DNA of 44,743 bases from an uncultured Thermosynechococcus sp. (GCF_938074695.1 NZ_CALJEM010000025.1:1-44743); one strand, 5' to 3'. Positions 1 to 9,393 are shown, numbered from the stretch's first letter. Notes: generated by a model not told the origin, from the sequence alone. Translations and numbers: made by a program.

Positions 1-1
1 A

Positions 2-214
2 GAACTGGCACCGATTAAAACGGCCACCACCTTCCACTGGCCTCGGCAACTGCGCAGTGTTGAAGCACTAAAAGCCTTCTGTCGGCAGAAGTCCTTGAGT
101 TATCTGTGTCCGGGGGCAAATATTGGGTTTCTGCGGGGGACTTTGGCGATCGCCAATGCCCAAGCCGTGCTGCAAGAACTCCCTGTTGATACCCTTTGGG
201 TTAACAAGGTTTAA
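2..214 (+). CDS. C-terminal end of an unidentified protein (5' truncated by window)
   Basis: An open frame enters from the left edge and stops at TAA 212-214, leaving 70 residues. It has normal codon use and a HIP1 octamer (146-153) in frame, so it is probably the real 3' end of a gene. The visible part contains a Cys-Pro-Gly turn followed by a helix rich in Ala/Gln. That arrangement is loosely like the last strand and helix of metallo-beta-lactamase-fold hydrolases, but the usual His is not visible and I do not assign a family. The next gene, hspA, is transcribed in the same direction but has its own promoter and a long leader. Confidence 0.6.
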   Translation, partial: ELAPIKTATTFHWPRQLRSVEALKAFCRQKSLSYLCPGANIGFLRGTLAIANAQAVLQELPVDTLWVNKV

Positions 215-286
215 TGTTTCCTTAATTTTTCCATGAGGATAACACAGGTTCGGAAAAAGGAACTTGGAGAGATCGTTAACCCCCAC

Positions 287-314
287 TTGTATCAAGACTT
301 TTATCCTCTATAGT
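287..314 (+). promoter_or_regulatory. Candidate sigma-70-type promoter of hspA
   Basis: A -35-like TTGTAT (287-292) is followed after 16 nt by a -10-like TATAGT (309-314). This would start transcription near 321 and give a 5' leader of about 120 nt. No CIRCE element (TTAGCACTC-N9-GAGTGCTAA) is visible, so HrcA repression is not supported here. The promoter is inferred from sequence only. Confidence 0.45.
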
Positions 315-383
315 GAAGGTGGGCAGAGGGAAGAAGCCAAAGCAATACCAAGGAAAAAAAACAAGGTTAATTGTTAGAGCTGT

Positions 384-437
384 TCTCTCTGTAAACCATC
401 CCATGGGCAATCTAAAACCCTAAAAAACACAGGAGGA
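384..437 (+). promoter_or_regulatory. Possible RNA thermometer masking the hspA ribosome binding site
   Basis: The ribosome binding site AGGAGG (431-436) lies 8 nt before the ATG. Bases 429-437 (ACAGGAGGA) can pair with 384-392 (TCTCTCTGT) over nine positions, with two G-U pairs and one C-A mismatch, enclosing a 36-nt loop. Imperfect pairing over the Shine-Dalgarno sequence is the hallmark of ROSE-like and cyanobacterial hsp17 thermosensors. The pairing is read directly; the temperature function is inferred. Confidence 0.4.
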
Positions 438-444
438 TAAGTGT

Positions 445-882
445 ATGGCACTCATTCGTTGGGAACCGTTCCGCGAAATCGATGCGCTACAACGCCAAAT
501 GAACCGTATCTTTGATGAGTTAATTCCTCTAGCCGAACGCCGCGCCGATCTGAGCTTCCTGCCGGCGGCCGAATTGGAAGAAACACCGGAGGCCCTGCTT
601 CTAAAAATTGAACTGCCGGGCATGGAGCCTAAAGACTTGGATATTCAAGTCACGGCGGAGGCGGTCTCGGTGAGCGGTGAACGCAAATCTGAAAGCCAAA
701 CCGAAAGCGATGGTATGAAACGCACTGAGTTCCGCTATGGTAAATTCCAACGGGTCATTCCTCTGCCGGTGCGGATTCAAAACACGGAGGCTAAAGCTGA
801 ATACAAAAATGGCATTCTCCACCTAACGCTGCCAAAAGCAGAAGAGGAGAAAAATCGTGTAGTCAAAGTGAGTGTTAGCTAA
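445..882 (+). CDS. hspA: Small heat shock protein HspA (Hsp20/alpha-crystallin family)
   Basis: A 145-residue cytosolic chaperone that holds unfolding proteins and, in cyanobacteria, also protects thylakoid membranes and phycobilisomes. The N-terminal arm (about 1-40) begins MALIRWEPFREID, typical of cyanobacterial Hsp17/HspA. The alpha-crystallin domain covers about 45-135. It contains the 'KIELPGM' strand, the 'RTEFRYGKFQRVIPLP' region and the late G-I-L motif (NGILHLTLPK). The short C-terminal tail is basic. ATG 445 is supported by AGGAGG at ideal spacing. It is a single-gene transcript with its own promoter and a terminator at 929-950. Family assignment is firm, and the match to Thermosynechococcus HspA is by recognition. 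Confidence 0.95.
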   Translation: MALIRWEPFREIDALQRQMNRIFDELIPLAERRADLSFLPAAELEETPEALLLKIELPGMEPKDLDIQVTAEAVSVSGERKSESQTESDGMKRTEFRYGKFQRVIPLPVRIQNTEAKAEYKNGILHLTLPKAEEEKNRVVKVSVS

Positions 883-928
883 TTCACCCGTGGTAAAGCG
901 GAACAGCTAAAGTTGCTCAATGTGCGAA

Positions 929-950
929 AATCCCCCAGAAATGGGGGATT
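929..950. terminator. Bidirectional hairpin terminator between hspA and the glutaredoxin gene
   Basis: AATCCCCC (929-936) pairs with GGGGGATT (943-950), and A937-T942 extends the stem to 9 bp around a GAAA tetraloop. On the minus strand the stem is followed by TTTT, and on the plus strand by CATTTTA. It sits between two convergent genes, so it probably serves both. Confidence 0.75.
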
Positions 951-982
951 CATTTTAGGCATGAGTCAAATTGGGAAAACGC

Positions 983-1306
983 CTATGAAGCTAGGGCTAC
1001 CTCTACGAGTTGTTGTAACTCGCCACTTTGGTATAGCTCAATAAGAATATCCGAACCGCCGATAAACTCCCCATTGATGAACACTTGGGGAATCGTTGGC
1101 CAGTTAGAATACTCCTTGATCCCTTGACGGATCTCAAAATCCTCAAGGACATCCACCGTTTCATAGGGGACGCCGAGAGCATTCAAAATTTGCACCGCAT
1201 TGTTAGAAAACCCGCATTGGGGCATAAGCTTGCTACCCTTCATAAAGACAATGATCTTATTGCTCTTGACAAGGTGATCAATTTTGGCGTGGAGTTCGGG
1301 TGTCAT
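983..1306 (-). CDS. Monothiol CGFS-type glutaredoxin (Grx4/GrxD-like)
   Basis: A 107-residue glutaredoxin. The active-site motif is P-Q-C-G-F-S (about 29-34), preceded by the conserved F-M-K-G. The TIPQVFI glutathione-binding strand and the 'GGSD' loop follow, so the thioredoxin fold is complete. CGFS glutaredoxins bind a [2Fe-2S] cluster with glutathione as a dimer or together with BolA, and deliver it to apo-proteins or take part in iron sensing. The upstream neighbour in the same direction is a BolA gene (54-nt gap), which fits the known Grx-BolA complex. The start has a strong AAGGAGAG ribosome site. This family functions in Fe-S trafficking rather than as a general disulfide reductase. 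Confidence 0.93.
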   Translation of the reverse strand: MTPELHAKIDHLVKSNKIIVFMKGSKLMPQCGFSNNAVQILNALGVPYETVDVLEDFEIRQGIKEYSNWPTIPQVFINGEFIGGSDILIELYQSGELQQLVEVALAS

Positions 1307-1360
1307 TGCTGGCTCTCCTTCTTAGATTGAGAAATTAAAAGGAATGGATCGAATTGTAGG

Positions 1361-1612
1361 CTATTGAAGTTGTGCCCATTGTTGGGGGGTATAGGTCTTG
1401 AGGGCAAGGGCGTGGAGTTCATTGCTGGCCATCAGCTCCTTGAGGCTGCTATAGACCAGTTGGTGCTGTTGTACTAGTCGCTTCCCTTCAAAGGCAGCAG
1501 AAACGACCACTGCTTCATAATGATCGCCGCCTCCCGTTAAGTCTTGCACTTGCACAAAGGCATCGGGTAGGCTGGCTTGAATAAGACTGGTGAGTTGCTC
1601 AGGAGTAACCAT
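1361..1612 (-). CDS. bolA: BolA family protein
   Basis: An 83-residue protein covering the whole BolA fold. It has the N-terminal helix ([14 protein letters not shown]), the glycine-rich [12 protein letters not shown] strand region and the helix with conserved Arg-His-type residues ([15 protein letters not shown]). The C-terminal [13 protein letters not shown] is typical of BolA/IbaG. In BolA-glutaredoxin heterodimers a C-terminal His helps ligate the shared [2Fe-2S] cluster, and H73 of '[11 protein letters not shown]' is the likely residue. It is co-transcribed with the downstream CGFS glutaredoxin. No clear Shine-Dalgarno sequence precedes the ATG. Instead a perfect 20-nt palindrome ends 11 nt upstream and may affect expression. 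Confidence 0.92.
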   Translation of the reverse strand: MVTPEQLTSLIQASLPDAFVQVQDLTGGGDHYEAVVVSAAFEGKRLVQQHQLVYSSLKELMASNELHALALKTYTPQQWAQLQ

Positions 1613-1622
1613 AGAGAATAAT

Positions 1623-1642
1623 CTAGTTTTGACTAAAACTAG
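1623..1642. promoter_or_regulatory. Perfect palindrome upstream of bolA
   Basis: CTAGTTTT (1623-1630), a 4-nt spacer and AAAACTAG (1635-1642) form 8-bp arms with no mismatch. It lies 11-30 nt before the bolA ATG and 62 nt after the stop of the upstream kinase gene. It could be an operator, or an RNA hairpin next to the translation start. It lacks a U-run, so it is not a standard terminator. Confidence 0.4.
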
Positions 1643-1703
1643 CAGCCAAAAAGTTTATTTACCATAGTGTATCGCTAAATGTTGAGCAATGGGTTTTACA
1701 AAG

Positions 1704-4700
1704 CTAGAAAGAGGAAGGTGTCAGCGGTTGGCACTGTTGTAATGCCCGCACCAATTCCTCCACGCGGACGGGCTTACTGATATAGTCGTCCATGCCGGCC
1801 CTTAAGCAGAGCTGGCGATCGCTCTCCATGGCATTGGCTGTCATCGCAATAATGCGTGGGCGGGGTTGGTTCAGCCGTTGAAACAGGTCAATCACTTCTC
1901 GCGTGGCCGTCACCCCATCCATCTCCGGCATTTGCATGTCCATCAAAATCACATCGTAGGGCTGCCGCTGCACCGCCTCCAAGACCTCTAAACCATTGGC
2001 AGCAACATCTCCCCGATACCCCAACTTCTCCAGTATTCGCAGCGCCACCATTTGGTTGACCTTATTGTCCTCCGCCACCAGAATGCGTAGCGGTGGTAAT
2101 CCTTGCTTTAACTCATCAATTGAAATTGAAGGGGCAGGAGTCTTAGCCACCTGCAAGCGGCTGCTAAAAAGATCACTGAGAACGTTAAAGAGAGTGGACT
2201 GCTTGACAGGCTTACTGATTAAGCTGTGGAAGAGTCGCTGTTGCTCAGGGGTAAGGTCATTGCCCACCGAAGTTAACAGAATAAGAGGTAAGTTGGGGTA
2301 CCGTTGACGGAGGCGCGCTGCAAGGGTCACACCATCCATGTGCGGCATCTGCAAATCTATGATTGCTGCATCTGGCAAGGGCTTCTGCTGCAAGAGCGCT
2401 AGAGCTTCTGCACCGCTAGCAGACAATAGAACCTGAATTTGCCAGCTTTGCATCTGGAGCCGGAGAATTTGACGATTATGTGGGTTATCGTCCACAACTA
2501 GCAGCGAACGTCCTTGGAAAGAGGGGGTAGGGTCATTGCTAATGCGAGTGGGATTCAGCAGCAGTCGTACCCGAACGTAAAAGACCGAGCCACTCTCACC
2601 AATCGGCAGCGATTCATACTGACTGGGAGGGCAGCCCCCCACCACTTGCGACCCTTCTTTGGTTTTTGTTTCTAACCAAATTTGCCCCTGCATCCGCTCC
2701 ACCAAGCGTTGGCAAATAGCCAAGCCTAAACCTGTACCGCCGTAGCGACGGGTGATTGAGGCATCCGCTTGGGTGAAAGGTTGAAACAGACGGGCAACGC
2801 GATCGCTGGAAATACCAATACCTGTGTCTTGAACAGCAAAAAACACATCGTAGTAAGAGGGCATAAAGTCAGAGTAGTCCTTTGGCTGCGTCGGCGCTGC
2901 CTTAACGTGCAGGGTCACAACTCCTTGGGGCGTAAATTTAATCGCATTGCCCACAAGGTTTAGCAGAATCTGCCGCAGCCGCCCCATGTCGCCAATGACT
3001 TGGCGGGGCACACTGCTATCAATATAACTGGCCAATTCAACACCCTGCTCTTTTGCTCGGCTGTTGAGCAGATCTAAAACCTCTTCTATACAGGTGTGGA
3101 GATCAAAGGGATAGGCTTCCAGCTCCAGCTTGCCCGCTTCAATTTTAGAGAAGTCAAGGATGTCGTTAATAATTGCCAGCAGCGCATCGCCACTGACGCG
3201 AATCGTATTGACAAACTCCCGCTGCTGCTCTGTTAGCGGCGTGTCCAGCAGTAACCCTGTTAGGCCGATAATGGCATTCATGGGGGTGCGAATCTCGTGG
3301 CTCATGGTTGCCAAAAACTCACTTTTGGCACGGCTAGCATCCTCAGCAGCTTTGCGGGCTTGCTCTAGAAGTTGTTGCTGGGTAACAATGGCGGACACAT
3401 CCTCCCAAGTGCCCAAAAAATAGGTTTTTCCCTCCAAATCCTGAAGGGGGACAATGCGAGCGCTGATCCAGCGGCTGTGGCCATCCCCGTACAGGACACG
3501 AAACTGTGCTTGAAAAAGCTGCTGCTTTTGCTGACACTCCTGCCAAGTGGTCACAACGCGCTCCCGATCCTGGGGATGGAGGTGCTCAATCCAGTGTTGC
3601 TCGGCTTCAAGAGCGCTGTTTACTCCCAAAAGCTGCAACATGGTTTGGTTTAGGAACGTAGGTCTTCCCGCCTCATCCAAGGTGAAAATGCCCACCGGTG
3701 CCATTTCGCTGAATTGCCTGAAGCGCCCCTCACTGGCTTGCAATTGCTCTTGCCAGCTCTGTTGTCGCTGCCGGTAGCGCACGCCCAGGTACACACCAAT
3801 GCCACTTGTGAGCCATACCCCCACAAATCCTGCTAAGAGGGGGAAATAAACCCCTGCGACCAGCTTACTTTCAATGGCAGCCGCAGGCAGGTGCGCCACA
3901 ATCCACAGGAGATAATCGCCGCCAAGAATGGGGGTGCCCTTCTCTGGGTCAATGGAGCGCTGATTTTCGCCAAAGGGAAGGATTTGATTGTAAGCGAATA
4001 TGCCTTGCTCGTCTTGCCAAGTCCCCCTCGGTGAAGCCTGCATCTGTGTCCAGAGGCGAGGGTACTGTTGTGCCACGGTAAAGCCCCGGCGCTGCGAGTC
4101 AGTAGCAACCCACTCTTGGCCTGGGAAGTGCCCCACTAGCCAGTGCCCCCTTCGATCCGTCAACAGACAGCCCAAGTAAGGATTGTGACAAACCATTTGA
4201 AATTCTTGAAAGAGAGACGTGGCATTGTAGCGCACCATCAAAAACCTACCGCCTGTCAGGGGCGTGACCACATAGAGAAAGGGCTGCACCTTAACCATCG
4301 GTGAGTTAGGGTCACTTTCTAATTCAAAGGGAGAGACAAACACCTCTCCCCCCCGCAGTTGTTGAATTGCCGACCAATAGCGCCGTAGTGGCTGTGAATT
4401 CCCTGCTGCCTCTTCTTTAATCGCCACTCCCGCTTTTGTAAGGGCAAAGCTCAACGTGAGTTTGCCGTTGGCGTCCAGCAGAAATAGGCAATCATAGACT
4501 TCCTTAGCCTTCAGCCAAGCGGCAATTTCTTGCCTGCGCTCCTGTTGCTCAGCTAGTGTAGCTGTAGGAGTCAATCTTTTGGCGAGGATGGGGGCAGCAC
4601 TCTGAATATCGGTGATAACTGTTTGTAGAGAATGCTTGAGAATAAGCTCAGTGCGCTCAACCCTAGTAACTTTATCCGCTTCAATTTGACTGAGGAGGTG

Positions 4701-4799
4701 GCTGCGCTGAAGCTTGTAAAGCTGGAGAAAAAAGACAGCAACTAGTGCGGTGGTGGGCAGGAAATACTTTAGGAACTGGGGCAGCAAAGGGCGAGGCAT
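1704..4799 (-). CDS. Membrane-bound hybrid histidine kinase with PAS and two receiver domains
   Basis: A two-component sensor of about 1030 residues; numbering here counts from an in-frame TTG 15 nt upstream. It has a TM segment at about 15-33, an extracytoplasmic Cache-like sensor at about 40-315 and a second TM at about 318-343. A PAS domain follows (361-475), then HisKA with H506 in [14 protein letters not shown], and an HATPase (N623 in [23 protein letters not shown]). Two receivers complete it: one with acidic pair D775/D776 and phosphoacceptor D820, one with E915/D916, D959 and K1014. The layout suggests a His-Asp relay, but no HPt domain is visible, so the final output must be encoded elsewhere. 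The first plausible ATG (4799) is preferred over TTG 4814. The ligand is unknown. It stands alone, upstream of bolA with a 91-nt gap. Confidence 0.9.
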   Translation of the reverse strand: MPRPLLPQFLKYFLPTTALVAVFFLQLYKLQRSHLLSQIEADKVTRVERTELILKHSLQTVITDIQSAAPILAKRLTPTATLAEQQERRQEIAAWLKAKEVYDCLFLLDANGKLTLSFALTKAGVAIKEEAAGNSQPLRRYWSAIQQLRGGEVFVSPFELESDPNSPMVKVQPFLYVVTPLTGGRFLMVRYNATSLFQEFQMVCHNPYLGCLLTDRRGHWLVGHFPGQEWVATDSQRRGFTVAQQYPRLWTQMQASPRGTWQDEQGIFAYNQILPFGENQRSIDPEKGTPILGGDYLLWIVAHLPAAAIESKLVAGVYFPLLAGFVGVWLTSGIGVYLGVRYRQRQQSWQEQLQASEGRFRQFSEMAPVGIFTLDEAGRPTFLNQTMLQLLGVNSALEAEQHWIEHLHPQDRERVVTTWQECQQKQQLFQAQFRVLYGDGHSRWISARIVPLQDLEGKTYFLGTWEDVSAIVTQQQLLEQARKAAEDASRAKSEFLATMSHEIRTPMNAIIGLTGLLLDTPLTEQQREFVNTIRVSGDALLAIINDILDFSKIEAGKLELEAYPFDLHTCIEEVLDLLNSRAKEQGVELASYIDSSVPRQVIGDMGRLRQILLNLVGNAIKFTPQGVVTLHVKAAPTQPKDYSDFMPSYYDVFFAVQDTGIGISSDRVARLFQPFTQADASITRRYGGTGLGLAICQRLVERMQGQIWLETKTKEGSQVVGGCPPSQYESLPIGESGSVFYVRVRLLLNPTRISNDPTPSFQGRSLLVVDDNPHNRQILRLQMQSWQIQVLLSASGAEALALLQQKPLPDAAIIDLQMPHMDGVTLAARLRQRYPNLPLILLTSVGNDLTPEQQRLFHSLISKPVKQSTLFNVLSDLFSSRLQVAKTPAPSISIDELKQGLPPLRILVAEDNKVNQMVALRILEKLGYRGDVAANGLEVLEAVQRQPYDVILMDMQMPEMDGVTATREVIDLFQRLNQPRPRIIAMTANAMESDRQLCLRAGMDDYISKPVRVEELVRALQQCQPLTPSSF

Positions 4800-4912
4800 A
4801 GAACGATGTTCCAAAGTACGAGCAGAAAGCTACCACGTCGGGGTCAACAGGGCTTATAAATAGTGTATCTTAGGGAAGTAAAGCCCTTGTTTTAGTGTAT
4901 TCAGGCTGTCCC

Positions 4913-5026
4913 ATGATTGAGCCATTGTTGTGTGGTATTGTGTTAGGTCTTATTCCGGTGACGTTGGCGGGACTCTTCTTTTCTGCTTACCGGCAGTATC
5001 GTCGCAGTAGTTCGCTTGAGCTGTAA
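4913..5026 (+). CDS. petG: Cytochrome b6f complex subunit PetG
   Basis: A 37-residue single-span thylakoid membrane protein (subunit V of cytochrome b6f), needed for assembly or stability of the complex. The sequence [18 protein letters not shown] is the near-invariant PetG start. It is followed by the end of the TM helix and a basic, polar tail (QYRRSS). The length equals that of other PetG proteins. It is too short for ordinary ORF cut-offs. It precedes der by 31 nt in the same direction, so the two may be co-transcribed. It is divergent from the large histidine kinase gene. Confidence 0.93.
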   Translation: MIEPLLCGIVLGLIPVTLAGLFFSAYRQYRRSSSLEL

Positions 5027-5057
5027 CCCTCCTACGGACAACGTCCCTAGCTTGCCT

Positions 5058-6407
5058 ATGACGCTACCCGTTGTTGCTGTGGTTGGCCGCCCCAATGTGG
5101 GGAAGTCCACCTTTGTCAACCGCCTGGCGGGAGAGCGCGATGCCATTGTCTATGACGAACCGGGTGTTACCCGCGATCGCACCTACCGGCAGGTCTTTTG
5201 GCAAGATCGTGAATTTCTGGTGGTGGATACGGGGGGACTGGTCTTTGACGATGACAGTGAGTTTTTTCCCCTAATTCGCCGGCAGGCAGAACTTGCCCTT
5301 CAGGAAGCAACGGCAGCGATTTTTGTGGTGGATGGTCAAGCAGGCCCTACAGCTCTGGACTATGACATTGCAGCGTGGTTGCGACAGCTTCCCATACCGG
5401 TTTTAGTGGCGGTGAATAAATGCGAGTCGCACCAAATGGGTCAGGCACAGGCGGCAGAGTTTTGGTCCTTGGGGCTGGGAGAACCCTACCCGATTTCCAG
5501 TATCCACGGCAGCGGGACGGGGGAGCTGCTGGATCGGTTGATTACCTACTTGCCGGCGGTGGAAACACTCCCTGAGACACCAGAAATTCAGGTGGCCATT
5601 GCCGGGCGTCCCAATGTGGGTAAATCTAGTTTGCTCAATGCCTTGATTGGGAGCGATCGCGCCATTGTCAGCCCCATTTCAGGCACAACCCGCGACACCA
5701 TTGATACCGTCATTGAACACAACGGCACCCAGTATCGCTTCATTGACACTGCCGGTATTCGCAAGCGCGGTCATGTGGCCTATGGGCCTGAGATGTTTAG
5801 CGTTCATCGTGCCTTTAAGGCCATTCACCGCTCCGATGTCGTGCTGTTGGTTCTAGATGCCCTTGAAGACATTACCGAACAGGATCAACGCTTGGCAGGA
5901 CACATTGCCGATCAGGGACGTGCCTGTGTGTTAATCATGAACAAGTGGGATGCAGTTCCCGAAAAAGATACTTATACAATCAATAGTTATCGCGATCGCC
6001 TGTATCAACGACTGAATTTCCTCGATTGGGCAGATGCCCTCTTTGTCAGTGCTCTGACCGGCCAGCGGCTGGATAAAATTTTTGCAGCGGTGGATGCGGC
6101 AGTTGAGCAACATCGTCGCCGAGTTAGTACAGCAGTGGTAAATGAAGTGATTCAAGAGGCTCTACGCTGGCATACGCCCCCTGCCACCCGCCAAGGCCGT
6201 CAAGGTAAAATCTACTACGCTACCCAGGTGGCCACCCAACCGCCAACATTTGCCATTTTTGTCAATGATGCCAAGCTCTTCAAGGATAACTACCGCCGCT
6301 ATATTGAAGGGCAAATTCGGCAACAACTGGGATTCCGGGGCACGCCGATTCGCCTCCTTTGGCGTAGCAAGAAACCTCGTGAAGCTACCGAATTGGTTGT
6401 CCGCTAA
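5058..6407 (+). CDS. der: Ribosome-assembly GTPase Der (EngA)
   Basis: A 449-residue essential GTPase that helps mature the 50S subunit. The tandem G domains are clear. G1 has GRPNVGKST (residues 10-18), the DTGG G3 and the NKCE G4. G2 has [13 protein letters not shown] and NKWD. A C-terminal KH-like domain (about 350-445) carries the basic '[13 protein letters not shown]' strand. The length is normal for the family. I start at ATG 5058; an upstream TTG (5016) would overlap petG and adds residues not seen in the family. Downstream lies a small IS-related element, then leuC. Confidence 0.96.
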   Translation: MTLPVVAVVGRPNVGKSTFVNRLAGERDAIVYDEPGVTRDRTYRQVFWQDREFLVVDTGGLVFDDDSEFFPLIRRQAELALQEATAAIFVVDGQAGPTALDYDIAAWLRQLPIPVLVAVNKCESHQMGQAQAAEFWSLGLGEPYPISSIHGSGTGELLDRLITYLPAVETLPETPEIQVAIAGRPNVGKSSLLNALIGSDRAIVSPISGTTRDTIDTVIEHNGTQYRFIDTAGIRKRGHVAYGPEMFSVHRAFKAIHRSDVVLLVLDALEDITEQDQRLAGHIADQGRACVLIMNKWDAVPEKDTYTINSYRDRLYQRLNFLDWADALFVSALTGQRLDKIFAAVDAAVEQHRRRVSTAVVNEVIQEALRWHTPPATRQGRQGKIYYATQVATQPPTFAIFVNDAKLFKDNYRRYIEGQIRQQLGFRGTPIRLLWRSKKPREATELVVR

Positions 6408-6410
6408 CTT

Positions 6411-6682
6411 TTTGACATCCTCCTTGACCTGTAGCCCGAAGATTCTTTTGGTGGGTTCCTGAGCCAAGGGCGTATCCGCTACTCACAAGTTTTGTGCGTG
6501 GCATGGGGTTTCAACTCCAACGCCGATTTGGTCGGCGCATCAACCTCCTGTCTTGTGGTAGGGAAATCCGGCGAGAGAACCCGCATGGCCTGTGGATCGA
6601 ACCGCGTGGGCGGTGGGAAACAGGAACTTCTTCGGCCTACCACTGCGCGGGCACAAGCTAACAGGGCGGGGAGGATGTCAAA
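6411..6682. mobile_element. 272-bp element with 13-bp perfect inverted ends, derived from IS200/IS605 (tnpB) sequences
   Basis: The left end TTTGACATCCTCC (6411-6423) is the exact reverse complement of the right end GGAGGATGTCAAA (6670-6682). Inside, near 6492-6580 on the plus strand, a frame reads like a decayed TnpB C-terminus ('GFNSNADLVGAS', resembling the zinc-finger exit of TnpB). The left 80 nt, read on the minus strand, resemble the right end of the copy at 11706-11950, including AGCGGATACGC. It fills nearly all of the 346-nt der-leuC gap. It has no transposase of its own. It may be a MITE-like derivative or two right ends joined head to head. Confidence 0.55.
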
Positions 6683-6720
6683 CTTCTGTATAACCACTGT
6701 ACTGAACTCTGACTTTTCCC

Positions 6721-6726
6721 TATAAT
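6721..6726 (+). promoter_or_regulatory. -10 element of the leuC promoter
   Basis: A consensus TATAAT lies 27 nt before the leuC ATG. The -35 region (around 6698-6703) matches consensus poorly. It lies 16-21 nt from the right end of the inverted-repeat element, so the promoter is either at or just beyond the insertion boundary. Confidence 0.45.
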
Positions 6727-6753
6727 CAATAGACCAGATTTTTTGACGAGTTT

Positions 6754-8157
6754 ATGAGTCGCGGCACACTCTTCGACAAGGTTTGGGAACAACATACGGT
6801 GGCTACATTGCCCTCAGGGCAAACTCAACTATTTATTGGCCTGCACCTGATTCACGAGGTCACCAGTCCCCAAGCCTTTGCGATGCTGCGGGAGCGGGGG
6901 TTGCCGGTGCTGTATCCGCAGCGAACCGTGGCCACGGTGGATCATATTGTGCCTACAGATACGGTGGTGCGTCCTCTCCAAGATGCCCTTGCCGAAGAGA
7001 TGCTGCAAGCCCTCGAAGCGAATTGCCGTGCCCACAATATCCCCTTTTTTGGTACCGGTTCTGGTCGGCAGGGCATTGTCCATGTGATTGCCCCTGAGCA
7101 GGGCTTAACCCAACCGGGGATGACGATCGCCTGCGGAGATAGCCACACTTCGACCCACGGTGCCTTTGGGGCGATCGCCTTTGGGATTGGCACTAGTCAA
7201 GTCCGCGATGTCTTGGCTACCCAAACGCTTGCTTTGAATAAGCTCAAGGTGCGTAAGGTAACAGTGAATGGCTCAATGGCCCCTGGAGTTTATGCCAAGG
7301 ATGTCATTCTCTACCTCATTCATCGGTTGGGGGTTAAAGGGGGCGTGGGCTACGCCTACGAATTTAGCGGCACCACCTTTGCCCAGATGTCCATGGAAGA
7401 GCGGATGACGGTCTGCAATATGGCCATTGAGGGGGGTGCCCGCTGCGGCTACATGAACCCTGACGAAACCACCTTTGCCTATTTGCAGGGGCGGCCTTTT
7501 GCCCCCCAGGGAAAAAATTGGGATGAGGCGGTGGCCTGGTGGCGATCGCTAGCCAGTGATGCCGATGCAGAATACGACGATGTAGTTACCTTTACAGCGA
7601 CCGACATTGCGCCAAGGGTGACTTGGGGCATTACCCCCGGCCAAAGCGTGGCCATTGATGAGACCTTGCCCACCCTAGAGAGTTTGCCGGAGGCAGAACG
7701 GGCGATCGCTGCGGAAGCATATGCCTACATGGATTTGCAACCAGGGCAGCCGATTCAGGGCACAAAGGTGGATGTCTGCTTTATCGGCAGTTGCACCAAT
7801 GGCCGCATCAGTGATCTGCGGCAGGCCGCCAAGGTGGTCGAAGGACGCAAAGTGAAGCCCGGTGTCAAAGCCTTCGTGGTTCCCGGTTCAGAACGGGTCA
7901 AAGCCCAAGCGGAAGCGGAAGGTCTCGATGTCATTTTCCAAGCGGCAGGCTTTGAATGGCGCAACCCCGGCTGTTCAATGTGCCTTGCCATGAATCCCGA
8001 TAAACTGCAAGGGCGTCAGCTCAGCGCCTCCTCCTCGAATCGCAACTTCAAAGGTCGCCAAGGATCGGCAGCGGGGCGCACCCTGCTCATGAGTCCGGCC
8101 ATGGTGGCGGCGACAGCGATCGCCGGCGAAGTCACGGATGTCCGCGCGTTCCTCTAA
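6754..8157 (+). CDS. leuC: 3-isopropylmalate dehydratase large subunit
   Basis: A 467-residue enzyme of the aconitase superfamily. With LeuD it isomerises 2-isopropylmalate to 3-isopropylmalate in leucine synthesis, using a [4Fe-4S] cluster. The three cluster cysteines lie in '[15 protein letters not shown]' (the second Cys) and '[13 protein letters not shown]' (both). Other family signatures are [12 protein letters not shown], the FGIGTSQV stretch and the [12 protein letters not shown] loop. It is full length. leuD is not in this window, so the subunits are encoded apart, as is common in cyanobacteria. The start ATG 6754 is the only good one, though its ribosome site is weak. Confidence 0.97.
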   Translation: MSRGTLFDKVWEQHTVATLPSGQTQLFIGLHLIHEVTSPQAFAMLRERGLPVLYPQRTVATVDHIVPTDTVVRPLQDALAEEMLQALEANCRAHNIPFFGTGSGRQGIVHVIAPEQGLTQPGMTIACGDSHTSTHGAFGAIAFGIGTSQVRDVLATQTLALNKLKVRKVTVNGSMAPGVYAKDVILYLIHRLGVKGGVGYAYEFSGTTFAQMSMEERMTVCNMAIEGGARCGYMNPDETTFAYLQGRPFAPQGKNWDEAVAWWRSLASDADAEYDDVVTFTATDIAPRVTWGITPGQSVAIDETLPTLESLPEAERAIAAEAYAYMDLQPGQPIQGTKVDVCFIGSCTNGRISDLRQAAKVVEGRKVKPGVKAFVVPGSERVKAQAEAEGLDVIFQAAGFEWRNPGCSMCLAMNPDKLQGRQLSASSSNRNFKGRQGSAAGRTLLMSPAMVAATAIAGEVTDVRAFL

Positions 8158-8280
8158 AAGTCTCTGAAGGGCTATAGGCCTTTTGCTGCGTTTGTAAAAA
8201 ATCTTTAGCCTCGAAGCCGCCCTAGCTAACTAGCTAATAATGGGGGAAGAAGGTTGAGTGCTAACGGAGGCGGTAAAGCC

Positions 8281-8682
8281 ATGACCATTCTTCAGCGGCT
8301 AGTAGGTACAGCGGTGCTGAGCTTGGTTCCTGTTTTCCCAGTAGCAGCAGAAACCCTCATCTCCGATAGCGGGATGACGGAAATTTATGACTACCAATAC
8401 ACCCACTTTCCAGGAGATGTCTTGTCCTACACGACAGAAGTCAATGGACGGGTTTATGATGGCGCAATTACCGTGAGAGCGGTTGGTAAGGGTTGGATAC
8501 GGGGCTGGTTTACCGATCGCGATCGCGCCGGCAATTTTGGCTGTAGTGGCGATGTCACCATTCAGTGGGTGCGGGGCAATCGGTATATTTCTGTGTGGCG
8601 GATTGGCGGTACCTATACCCCCCGTCTGCGTTGTCCTCAGGCGGGCACCACGGCTCGTCTGAATATGCGGCTCTATCGCTAG
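8281..8682 (+). CDS. Secreted hypothetical protein
   Basis: A 133-residue protein of no family I recognise. It opens with a clear signal peptide: a basic start, a hydrophobic core (LVGTAVLSLVPVFPVAA) and an AxA-type cleavage site before ET at about residue 24. The mature part is rich in Tyr, Trp, Gly and Thr with two cysteines, and looks like a small beta-sheet protein. The ATG at 8281 has GGAGG upstream, so I prefer it to TTG 8254. A tandem CTAGCTAA repeat (8222-8237) lies upstream. It converges on the mgtC-like gene with a 6-nt gap. Confidence 0.75.
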   Translation: MTILQRLVGTAVLSLVPVFPVAAETLISDSGMTEIYDYQYTHFPGDVLSYTTEVNGRVYDGAITVRAVGKGWIRGWFTDRDRAGNFGCSGDVTIQWVRGNRYISVWRIGGTYTPRLRCPQAGTTARLNMRLYR

Positions 8683-8688
8683 ATAAGG

Positions 8689-9390
8689 TCAACCGTACTC
8701 CTGTTCCGTAATTCGCCAGCGGGCTGATAGAACACTGGGCTCCAGACTCAAGCGGCTCACCAACCCTTCTATAAAATCATCATTGCGTTCTTGACTGAGG
8801 AGTTCCGCTTCAATGTGGACACGATCTGCTGTTTCCTCAATATCCTCGCTGAGGAGCGATCTCAACTTCAGCCGACTCCCCGCTAACGATTGCAACAGCA
8901 GTGCCCGCAAATGAGCCTCTGCCTCAGCACGACAGACAATATCACAGCGATAGCACAACTCTACTTCAGTGCCTTTGAGGGGCTGCTGATTAATGCGATA
9001 GCCAAGGGGACGCAAGAGTAGATTGGCCATGAGAACTGCCACCGCTCCCAAGGTTGCCTGATAGAGTAATCCCGATCCACACAGTGCTCCCACTGCCGCT
9101 GCACACCACAGAGTAGCTGCTGTATTCAAGCCCCGCACTGAGAGGCCTTCCCGCAGGATCACGCCCCCGCCCAGAAACCCAATGCCAGAGACAATTTGGG
9201 CGGCAACCCGCGTTGGACTTGCTTCCCCCGGCGTCAGAGCTGAGAGCATGACAAATAGTGCTGCTCCCGTTGCCACTAGGGTATTCGTGCGCAGACCTGC
9301 CATGCGTTGCCGCCATTGTCGCTCCAATCCAAGGGCTGCCCCAAGACAAAAGGCCGCCGCCAAACGCACAATAAAATCACTCGTTGACAT
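8689..9390 (-). CDS. MgtC/SapB family membrane protein
   Basis: A 233-residue protein with about five N-terminal TM segments (residues 1-135) and a soluble C-terminal domain (about 140-230), the standard MgtC layout. The signatures are 'LGAALGLERQWRQRMAGLRTN', 'GIGFLGGGVILREG' and 'VRGLNTAATLWCAAAVG'. MgtC proteins modulate membrane ATP synthase or Mg2+/phosphate homeostasis and help growth at low magnesium. It starts 3 nt after the mgtE stop (TAAgccATG) with no ribosome site of its own. It is therefore probably translated by coupling to mgtE, which supports a role in Mg2+ balance. Confidence 0.92.
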   Translation of the reverse strand: MSTSDFIVRLAAAFCLGAALGLERQWRQRMAGLRTNTLVATGAALFVMLSALTPGEASPTRVAAQIVSGIGFLGGGVILREGLSVRGLNTAATLWCAAAVGALCGSGLLYQATLGAVAVLMANLLLRPLGYRINQQPLKGTEVELCYRCDIVCRAEAEAHLRALLLQSLAGSRLKLRSLLSEDIEETADRVHIEAELLSQERNDDFIEGLVSRLSLEPSVLSARWRITEQEYG

Positions 9391-9393
9391 GGC

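Noticed and set aside
5016-5057. N-terminal extension of der from a TTG codon
   Set aside because: It would overlap petG and add residues unlike the family; ATG 5058 gives the normal Der start.
6492-6725. Plus-strand frame as a real gene between der and leuC
   Set aside because: Only a short stretch looks like a TnpB tail; the rest is out of pattern and the frame runs through the inverted end and leuC promoter.
8222-8237. Tandem CTAGCTAA pair as an operator
   Set aside because: Two 8-nt units without dyad spacing typical of operators; mentioned only with the neighbouring gene.
8254-8280. TTG start for the secreted protein
   Set aside because: ATG 8281 follows GGAGG and begins directly with a signal peptide.
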